Assembly: GCA_024400955.1 (NCBI GenBank)
Contig: JAKSLY010000014.1
Location: 1 to 57,875 of the forward strand
Reading direction: 5' to 3'
DNA from: Treponema sp.
GTDB lineage: Bacteria > Spirochaetota > Spirochaetia > Treponematales > Treponemataceae
DNA: 57,875 nt
The notes under the pieces were generated by a model, which was given only the letters and a program-made list of their open reading frames with translations, had not been told where the DNA came from and did not search any database. The position numbers and the translations under genes were made by a program. This document shows positions 52,426 through 57,875 of this stretch, one piece after another (position 1 is the first letter of the stretch; each line of letters opens with the position of its first letter).

Positions 52426-53723
52426 TGGGTACAGTTTTTCTATATTCAGCATCTAATCCCTTGCCATTATATTTGCTTGGGAACATTGCACTTATCATAT
52501 TCCTTCTGTTGGCCGGAGCTTTTTTTTCCAGCACGGAAACGGCATTTACAGCCCTGTCAAAAATCAGGGCAAGACAGATGGTCAAGGATGGAAAGAAGAA
52601 TTCAGTCCTGGTTACAAGGCTAAGGAATAACCTGGATTTTTTGATTGCAACCGTTTTGGTTGGAACAAATTTTGTCAATACGCTGAATTCCGCAGTTGTT
52701 ACGGCTTTTGCCATAAAGATATTTGGCCCTGAATCTGTCACCATAATGACAAGCGTGATCTTGGTCCTTGTTATCATTTTTGTGGAAATTGTACCCAAGA
52801 CTTATGCCGTTTACTATCCGGAAAGGATATGCAGCAATTCAGCAAGGAAGATATGGCTCATTGAAATTGCCATCTGGCCCCTTATAAAGATCTTCTGTTT
52901 TTTTACAAGTTTTATTGATGTGGTGGAACAAAAGCTTATAAAAAGCAACAGGCAGCTGGTTACGGAAGAGGAACTTAAGACCCTTATTGAAGTCGGTGAA
53001 AAGGAAGGAACTCTTGAGGTCAGCGAAAGAAAGATGCTGGACAGGCTTTTTGAATTCTCTGACATTACAGTTCATACGATCATGCGCCACAGGTCCCTCG
53101 TAAAATACATCAGCGTGGATGACAGCCTGGATTCCGTGCTGGCACTATTTCAGTCCACCGGTTATTCCAAGATTCCGGTTTATGAAAATGACATTGAAAA
53201 TATTGTCGGCGTGCTTAATTACAGGTCCGTCCTTTTTGCAGACAGAATGGTGACGGCAAGCCGGGATTTCATAAAGATATGCATGCAGGAAGTTATGTTT
53301 GTTCCTGAGACCATGTCGGCCATTGAGCTTCTTAAAAAGTTCAGGATGAATAAAACGAATTTTGCAGTTGCCGTCAATGAATACGGAAGCATGGCAGGGC
53401 TTGTGACAATGGATGACATTCTTCACGAAGTGTTTGGAAGGATTACCGATGAACACGGAATGGTGGAAACGGCTCCGGAAAACAGGATTACGGTTGTGAA
53501 TGTAAACGAGTTTGTCGTACCGGGTGACATGAAGCTTGATGACCTGAAGGATGTTCTGAACATTCAGCTTGTGAGCGAAAATTTTGAAACCCTTGGCGGA
53601 TGGCTTTTGGAGCAGATGGGTGAACTGCCCGTTGTTGGAAGCGTGTTTAAGAAGGGAAACGTTGTTTACATTGTGGAAGACCAGAGTTCCCGAAGGATTC
53701 AGACTGTAAGGATAAAGCTTTAG
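52425..53723 (+). CDS. CNNM/CorC-type membrane protein, paralog 2
   Basis: A 432-residue protein with the same layout as its upstream neighbour: DUF21 (FFSSTETAFTALSKIRARQM, GTNFVNTLNSAVVTAFAIKI, FVEIVPKTYAVYYPE), CBS pair (TIMRHRSLVKYISVDDSLDS, FAVAVNEYGSMAGLVTMDDI) and CorC_HlyC (TLGGWLLEQMGELPVVGSVF). It begins at the TAATG junction and its first codons are ATGGGTACAGTT, carrying one exact GGGTACAG. The two paralogs may form a heteromeric Mg2+ transporter; this is inferred from pairing only. Confidence 0.94.
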   Translation: MGTVFLYSASNPLPLYLLGNIALIIFLLLAGAFFSSTETAFTALSKIRARQMVKDGKKNSVLVTRLRNNLDFLIATVLVGTNFVNTLNSAVVTAFAIKIFGPESVTIMTSVILVLVIIFVEIVPKTYAVYYPERICSNSARKIWLIEIAIWPLIKIFCFFTSFIDVVEQKLIKSNRQLVTEEELKTLIEVGEKEGTLEVSERKMLDRLFEFSDITVHTIMRHRSLVKYISVDDSLDSVLALFQSTGYSKIPVYENDIENIVGVLNYRSVLFADRMVTASRDFIKICMQEVMFVPETMSAIELLKKFRMNKTNFAVAVNEYGSMAGLVTMDDILHEVFGRITDEHGMVETAPENRITVVNVNEFVVPGDMKLDDLKDVLNIQLVSENFETLGGWLLEQMGELPVVGSVFKKGNVVYIVEDQSSRRIQTVRIKL

Positions 53724-53750
53724 ACGGGAAGAGGAAGACGGGGAAATTAG

Positions 53751-54464
53751 ATGACGCTTCAAAAACTCTATAGCTACGTAAGGCAGTGCATTCAGCAGTT
53801 TGACCTGATTGATGACGGAGACAGGATTGCTGTAGGCATTTCCGGAGGTAAGGATTCCCTGGCTTTACTGTATGCGCTTGTAGGCTTGAGAAAATTCTTT
53901 CCGAAAAAGTTTGAGGTGATTGCTGTTACGGCAGACCTGGGCTTTGGTGAATTCAATCTTGAAGAAATAAAAAAGCTGTGCACTGAGCTTGATGTTGAAT
54001 ATTTTGTATTAAAAACCGACATTGCTGAAATCTTAAGGCAAAAGGTGAAGAAGGGAACTTACTGCGCCATGTGTGCCAAGCTGCGTAAGGGAGCCATTAA
54101 TAATTTTGCCAGGGAAAAGGGATGTAATAAGGTTGCCTATGCACATCATCAGGATGACATGATTCAGACCATGATGCTTTCCCTGATTTATGAGGGACAG
54201 TTTTATTGCTTTGGTCCCAAGACCTATTATAAGGAATCCGGCATAACGGTCATAAGGCCAATGATAAACATTCCGGAAAGGGACGTAATCGGTTTTAGGA
54301 ACAAGTACAATCTGCCCTGCGTCAAGAATCCATGTCCCAATGACGGAATAACGCGCCGTGAGTACGTGAAGGATTTGATTGCAAAAATCAGCAGGGATAA
54401 TCCTGGGGTCAAGGAAAAAATGTACAATGCAATTTTAAAAGGAAAGATTTACGAGTGGGAATAA
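53751..54464 (+). CDS. ttcA: TtcA-type tRNA 2-thiocytidine synthetase
   Basis: A 237-residue PP-loop ATPase: ATP motif GISGGKDSLALLYAL, the cysteine pair CAMCAKLRKGAINNFA, and AYAHHQDDMIQTMMLSLIYE with the conserved CPNDGITRREYVKDLI near the C-terminus. This is the TtcA family, which adds sulfur to cytidine 32 of tRNAs using an iron-sulfur cluster held by three cysteines. It lies 27 bp after the CNNM pair and is read in the same direction. A role in another tRNA thiolation (TtuA-like) is less likely. Confidence 0.9.
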   Translation: MTLQKLYSYVRQCIQQFDLIDDGDRIAVGISGGKDSLALLYALVGLRKFFPKKFEVIAVTADLGFGEFNLEEIKKLCTELDVEYFVLKTDIAEILRQKVKKGTYCAMCAKLRKGAINNFAREKGCNKVAYAHHQDDMIQTMMLSLIYEGQFYCFGPKTYYKESGITVIRPMINIPERDVIGFRNKYNLPCVKNPCPNDGITRREYVKDLIAKISRDNPGVKEKMYNAILKGKIYEWE

Positions 54465-54510
54465 GGCCATCCAATTTTTTTTAGGAGAGAAGGGAATATG
54501 TCAAGAATTG

Positions 54511-54588
54511 ATGGAAGAATTCTACACGCAAATTTTTGAAAACCATCCTCAGGTTACGGCTGTAACAAACTGGGATTTTAATGATTGA
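54511..54588 (+). pseudogene. 25-codon remnant resembling the C-terminus of a GH10 xylanase
   Basis: A short open frame, MEEFYTQIFENHPQVTAVTN then WDFND, ends in TGA. The pattern (helix, HPxVxAVT, W-x-x-x-D) is like the last beta-strand and conserved Trp region of family 10 xylanases. It is much too short to be an enzyme and has no upstream continuation beyond about 36 codons. It may be a decayed fragment left after deletion. The resemblance is from memory of the family and is weak evidence. Confidence 0.3.
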
Positions 54589-54619
54589 AGGCTGAATCTT
54601 GTTATAGGAGGAAAAAGTC

Positions 54620-55399
54620 ATGGAACTGCATATTGAATTTGACGGTACATACATGAACGTGATTAAATTCGGAAAGGGGAGAAGGAATCTTGCAGTTATT
54701 GCAGGAGTCAGTCTTTGCGGACTTGAAGGTCTTGGAAATCAGATTGAGGAAGCATATAAGGTTTTTTCAGAAGACTTTACGGTCTATGTTTTTGACCGCA
54801 GGAAAATTCTTGAGCCTGGATACACTATGGATCAGATGGCGGAGGATATCCATAAATGCCTAATTCAGCTTGGAGTTGAATCTGCCTGTGTTTATGGAGT
54901 TTCTCAGGGTGGAATGTTGGGCCAGCTTATTGCCCTTAATCATCCGAAGTTTGTAGAAAAACTGGTTTTGTGTTCTACAGTTTCCAAAGTTGAAAAAAGC
55001 AACAAGGCCTTTAAAGAATGGAAGGAAGCTTCCGCTGCTGGTGACGTTGTAAGATTGAACAGCTTGTTTTTGAAATATGTATATTCCGATGCCTTTAGGG
55101 AATCCATTAAGGAATCGATTCCTGCATTGCTTAAACAGGGAACATCCGAAGACTGCAGGAGGTTTTCGGTTCTTGTTGAGTCCATGCTGGGCTTTGATGT
55201 TACAGAAAGGTTGACTGAATTAAAATGTCCGGTCCTCGTAATCTGTGACAGGAGCGACCAGGTTTTTGATTGTGCTGAGGAATTGAAGGTTGCAGAAATA
55301 ACCGGAGCAAAAAAATTTATATATGATGGTTACGGTCATGCGGTTTATGATGAGGCTCCGGATTTGAAGGAAAAAATTGCGGAGTTTTGCAGGCAGTGA
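54620..55399 (+). CDS. Alpha/beta-hydrolase
   Basis: A 259-residue hydrolase with an AGGAGGAAAA ribosome site before ATG 54620. The nucleophile elbow is GVSQGG (Ser near residue 95), the acidic residue is in VICDRSDQVFD and the catalytic His in GYGHAVYDE near the C-terminus. A small cap domain of about 50 residues lies in the middle. The oxyanion-hole motif is altered: the usual HG after the first strand reads IAGVSLCG. It could be an esterase or a C-C hydrolase; the substrate is unknown. Confidence 0.9.
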   Translation: MELHIEFDGTYMNVIKFGKGRRNLAVIAGVSLCGLEGLGNQIEEAYKVFSEDFTVYVFDRRKILEPGYTMDQMAEDIHKCLIQLGVESACVYGVSQGGMLGQLIALNHPKFVEKLVLCSTVSKVEKSNKAFKEWKEASAAGDVVRLNSLFLKYVYSDAFRESIKESIPALLKQGTSEDCRRFSVLVESMLGFDVTERLTELKCPVLVICDRSDQVFDCAEELKVAEITGAKKFIYDGYGHAVYDEAPDLKEKIAEFCRQ

Positions 55400-55404
55400 T
55401 TTTT

Positions 55405-55505
55405 TTGCGTGAGCGCTGGGAGTGGTGCCGGAGGCAGCGACCGCAGCGGAGCGAGGACGCCGCGCGTTAGCAAGCCACGGACATAGCGACCCGGCAGGGG
55501 CACGC
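55405..55505. repeat. GC-rich element of unknown nature
   Basis: About 100 bp with clearly higher GC than the surroundings, containing GTGCCGG near one end and GGCAGGGGCAC near the other, and a repeated AGCGACC(C/G). The ends can pair (GTGCC/GGCAC). It lies between convergent genes and has no reading frame of note. It may be a REP-like dispersed element. Confidence 0.5.
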
Positions 55506-55515
55506 CATGATTTTT

Positions 55516-56163
55516 TTAGAAGAGCTTTGTAAGTTCTGCAAGATTTTGGAACTGGGCATAAATCAGTTTTTCTGTTTTGGAATCGGCAGGCGTCAGGTCT
55601 GGGACAAAGGCAACCTTAAGCCCTGCACGGCTTGCACTCAGGACACCGTTTGGGGAATCTTCCACGGCGAGGCATTCATGCGGTTCAAGGCCAAGTTCCT
55701 TGACGGCAAACTGATAGACATCTGGTGACGGCTTTCCTTCCTTCATGTTGCGTGCAGAAATGATCCTGTCAAAATAGGAAAGGATTCCGGTTTGCTTTAG
55801 GTAGCGCTCGGACCGGTCGACTGGAGATGCTGTCGCGATTGCACAGATGATTCCCTTTTTCTTGAGGTGTGAAAGAAGTTGGACTGCACCTTTTTTTAGT
55901 TCAATGCCATTTTGCTGGAGACTTTCTTCCATGAGCTTTGAACGGTAGGACCTGACTTCTTCATAATTGAAATCGGGGTCGCCGGAATAAGCCTTTAGGG
56001 TTTCATAAATGAAGGGCCGGCCAAGGGAACGGATTGAAAGGTACTGCTGGTCTGTCATTGTGTAGCCAAAATGTTCAAAGGTCTTGGGCCAGTTGATCCT
56101 GAAATATTTTTCGGTGTCGAGTAGTGTTCCGTCCAAATCAAAAATTACTGCTTTTATTGTCAT
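55516..56163 (-). CDS. HAD-superfamily phosphatase (beta-phosphoglucomutase-like)
   Basis: A 215-residue enzyme from ATG 56163 (an in-frame ATG 30 bp upstream is possible). Motif I AVIFDLDGTLLDTE, motif II IATASP, motif III lysine in KEGKPSPDVYQ and motif IV AVEDSPNGVLSA are all present with a four-helix cap. It belongs to subfamily IA, acting on small phosphorylated sugars or nucleotides. It resembles the HAD protein at 36717 but the two are not recent duplicates. Confidence 0.93.
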   Translation of the reverse strand: MTIKAVIFDLDGTLLDTEKYFRINWPKTFEHFGYTMTDQQYLSIRSLGRPFIYETLKAYSGDPDFNYEEVRSYRSKLMEESLQQNGIELKKGAVQLLSHLKKKGIICAIATASPVDRSERYLKQTGILSYFDRIISARNMKEGKPSPDVYQFAVKELGLEPHECLAVEDSPNGVLSASRAGLKVAFVPDLTPADSKTEKLIYAQFQNLAELTKLF

Positions 56164-56317
56164 GGCTTTAGATTCCTGGCAATAATGATACAACGGAAAG
56201 GAAATAAAAAAAAGGGATATGGCAAACGACCTTCATTGTGTTTCGCATCTGTTCAATTGATGTGAGCTTTTCTAGTAGCAACACGTCCTGCTAAGTGCTG
56301 ACAGAACGAGCTGTATT

Positions 56318-56917
56318 TTATTCAGTAATTACATCGATGTTTGGATATTCACTGAAATCAATCACTGCTGCAGAATCGATCGCAACAGTAGCGTTTTTCA
56401 CAACATGAATTCTTGCACCTGGATGAGCCTTTGCCGTCATCTTTGCACATTCAGAAACACAATAGTCGTAACAAAGACCGACAACATAGACATCAACATT
56501 TTCTGCTGGTGCTTTTTTATAGCTTAGAAGGTCAACGCCGTATTCTTCAACATCTGACTTTTCACCCTTCATGATTCTTACTGATTTTTTTGAATTATAG
56601 GCAGTCTGAAGTTTCCAGTAAATTTCTGAACCGCTTGTACCCTTTACACAATGAGCAGGCCAGATTCCACCAAATTCCTTGAAGGAGCAATGGTTTACCG
56701 GATGATTGTCACGGGTAAAAATGTAGGAATCAAATTCCTGGGATGACATCAATGTTTCAATGTTATGATAGGCTGTTTCCCAGTTGCTGTAACCAACGGC
56801 GAGGGAGCCATCAATGAAGTCATTTTGAACATCTACAAATGCAATGATTTTTTTCTGAGCTGAAACACATTCAGCCATGACAAGGGCAGACAATAAGCCC
56901 AATACGATTTTTTTCAT
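56318..56917 (-). CDS. Exported isochorismatase-family protein, nicotinamidase-like
   Basis: A 199-residue protein with a signal peptide (MKKIVLGLLSALVMAECVSA, likely cleavage before QKKI). The catalytic triad of nicotinamidase is recognisable: Asp in FVDVQNDF, Lys in HCVKGT and Cys in GLCYDYCVSECA. Metal-binding residues correspond to D-x-H in FTRDNHP. The length and motifs match PncA, which turns nicotinamide into nicotinate in NAD salvage, normally in the cytoplasm. A signal peptide implies a periplasmic or secreted location, which is unusual and suggests external nicotinamide or another amide as substrate. Apparently a single-gene unit. Confidence 0.88.
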   Translation of the reverse strand: MKKIVLGLLSALVMAECVSAQKKIIAFVDVQNDFIDGSLAVGYSNWETAYHNIETLMSSQEFDSYIFTRDNHPVNHCSFKEFGGIWPAHCVKGTSGSEIYWKLQTAYNSKKSVRIMKGEKSDVEEYGVDLLSYKKAPAENVDVYVVGLCYDYCVSECAKMTAKAHPGARIHVVKNATVAIDSAAVIDFSEYPNIDVITE

Positions 56918-57610
56918 AAAGATATCCTAAAATTAAATTTTCAGCGAATCTTTCCTGAAATCCTGATTTAGTGCCACACTTAAGGGTGCAACCCAACACA
57001 GTAACCGGATTGGCATTCTGACGTAAAGCTGATTTGAATGATGTATTCTACATTTTTTTACGGATAAAATCAAATAGGATGGAAATGGGGGGGAGGTGTA
57101 GGATTTAGAAAATGATATTCCTATCCTGCTATGTGCCCAAAAACTCATGGCAATTTTTCTATCCCTTAATCCATCAGAACATTTAATACCGAAAAACTAG
57201 AAACTCTAATTAAATGATTTCTTCAACTCCTCAATCAGTTCATCACTTTTCTTAAACGACTCACTCAACAAATCCAGCAACTCGCTAGTCGTATGAGTAA
57301 CTTCTTCTTCCTTCACAAACGGATTCTTGATATCAAGATTAAATCCATTGCCTTTCAAGGTATCAATTCCAACTTTCCAAGCCTGTTCATTTTCAGCACG
57401 GTTATTCCACCATGACTTCAAAGAATCAAATTCACTTTTCTGAATAGGCTTAGTCTTAGAATAAGATTTCTGACCTTCAGGAAGTTTATGTTCCCAATAC
57501 CAGATATCCTTAGTTGGTTCGCCCTTAGTAAAGAACAGCAGATTTGTAGCAACAGAAGCATAAGGCTGGAAAACCGAATTAGGCAGGCGGACAATAGTGT
57601 GAACATTGGT

Positions 57611-57641
57611 GTTGCAAATAAAACTATGTTTTATTTGCAAC
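57611..57641. repeat. Perfect hairpin inside the hsdM remnant
   Basis: GTTGCAAATAAAAC and GTTTTATTTGCAAC, 14-bp arms with a 3-nt loop TAT. It is read through in frame by the methylase C-terminal fragment. Confidence 0.95.
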
Positions 57642-57704
57642 CTCGAGTTTTCAGTCTTCAAATAACGGATCATTAAAAGCAGAAACAAATCAGCACTTTC
57701 AGTA

Positions 57705-57819
57705 GTAGGCCTAAAAGCAAGCTTTTAGGCCTACGAGTTTTCTTCGAAAACTCGCATGATATATTAACTGTTCGCGAGTTTTGCTATGCAAAACTCGTAG
57801 AAAATCCGTAAGGATTTTC
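57705..57819. repeat. Array of four perfect hairpins inside the hsdM remnant
   Basis: Four different hairpins lie in a row: GTAGGCCTAAAAGC / GCTTTTAGGCCTAC (57705-57734, loop AA); CGAGTTTTC / GAAAACTCG (57734-57754, loop TTC); CGAGTTTTGC / GCAAAACTCG (57775-57797, loop TAT); and GAAAATCC / GGATTTTC (57800-57819, loop GTAA). All arms pair perfectly. The array replaces the catalytic core of the methylase. Confidence 0.95.
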
Positions 57820-57875
57820 CTAACGCAGAGCATAAAAGGAAGCGGCTTCAATTCCTGACCGCGGATAGTTTCTTC

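Larger units (their letters stand above)
2134..52444. repeat. Over-represented octamer GGGTACAG / CTGTACCC
   Basis: By hand scan I count about 39 exact copies on the two strands. The first bases of plus-strand copies include 2546, 13572, 13586, 14050, 14949, 15011, 26175, 26193, 40750, 41145, 41231, 42170, 43866, 44319, 48535, 48898, 49003, 50097, 50581, 50899, 52098, 52200 and 52437. Minus-strand copies (CTGTACCC) include 2134, 2357, 2419, 2583, 2722, 4100, 6787, 8210, 8222, 17465, 18368, 24218, 26436, 42184, 44156 and 50125. They occur in at least three reading frames and in intergenic DNA. None was found between 26,444 and 40,749. Related words GGTGACAG and GGGTGCAG also look frequent. Confidence 0.85.
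57206..57875 (-). pseudogene. hsdM: Disrupted type I restriction-modification methylase gene hsdM (partial)
   Basis: Three pieces of an N-6 DNA methylase can be read. Entering from the right edge, frame 1 gives EETIRGQELKPLPFMLCV, a conserved HsdM segment, and then fails. In another frame, ESADLFLLLMIRYLKTENSR resembles the later HsdM segment, followed after a gap by NTNVHTIVRLPNSVFQPYAS and the complete C-terminus to the stop at 57206. The stretch that should hold the catalytic NPPF motif is missing; hairpins at 57705-57819 lie in its place. A second loss, before NTNVHTIVRLP, is filled by the hairpin at 57611-57641. The two parts are in different frames, so no active methylase can be made. 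The rest of the gene and any hsdS/hsdR lie outside the window. Confidence 0.85.

Noticed and set aside
57206..57688. Intact small methylase-like protein of 160 residues
   Set aside because: Its ATG is internal to a conserved HsdM segment (ADLFLLLMIRYL) that continues upstream, so it is a fragment and not a separate gene.

Overview
The window looks like the replication-origin region of a Treponema-type spirochaete. The inference rests on gene order and family content read from the sequence: rpmH-rnpA-yidD-yidC-jag on one side of dciA-recF-dnaN-oriC-dnaA, gyrB and gyrA diverging on the other side, many spirochaete-style lipoproteins, and a fused cyclophilin+FKBP immunophilin of the kind reported from Treponema. 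Base composition is moderate (about 40-45% GC by eye). No species can be fixed from the sequence alone.

Layout. 1-592 is the 5' part of an NfnA-like flavoprotein, followed by a repeat-rich stretch, a small exported protein and a family 2 glycosyltransferase. 13224 down to 2730 (minus strand) is a long co-directional run: TAXI solute-binding lipoprotein, DUF1850 protein, fused TRAP permease, group-B-like [FeFe] hydrogenase, hybrid histidine kinase, and two tandem paralogous lipoproteins. 13346-16404 (plus) carries a TIGR02757 protein, yhbY, cdd and a degenerate MocR-type GntR protein. 16405-16721 is non-coding and holds a dense DnaA-box cluster. 16722-26609 (minus) is the origin-proximal housekeeping block, with oriC at 24756-25103. 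26729-31315 is gyrB-gyrA. 31376-37376 is an accessory stretch: EamA transporter, AraC regulator, FMN-barrel protein, a 136-bp nested inverted repeat, a TetR-headed operon (iron-sulfur flavoprotein, outer-membrane-like protein, DUF2271-like protein) and a HAD phosphatase. 37377-38309 is a 0.93-kb gene-free region with five parS centromere sites and two DnaA boxes; a sixth parS lies inside the following gene, argA. From 39818 onward come tRNA-Val, transporters, a NUDIX hydrolase, an S1-domain protein, a cytoplasmic pectinesterase-like protein, a WecA/MraY-type transferase, single-chain PurL, a thioredoxin-like lipoprotein with two CNNM/CorC-type proteins, TtcA, an alpha/beta hydrolase, a second HAD phosphatase, an exported nicotinamidase-like protein, and a wrecked type I methylase gene (hsdM) whose deletion points are filled with perfect hairpins.

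How it works together. The central block makes the initiation machinery (DnaA, DnaN, RecF, DciA-like, gyrase), the membrane-insertion module (YidC, YidD, Jag) and RNase P/L34. The origin combines an AT-rich tract, a six-unit DnaA-trio-like run and DnaA boxes. Segregation sites lie about 12.5-14 kb to its right, but no parA or parB is in the window.

Across the window an 8-bp word, GGGTACAG, occurs about 39 times on the two strands by my hand count, against roughly two expected. It occurs in several reading frames and in intergenic DNA, twice as inverted pairs that form terminator stems. This resembles the behaviour of uptake or Chi-like words. Together with the parS/DnaA-box region and the hydrogenase-TRAP-kinase operon, it is the least explained signal here.
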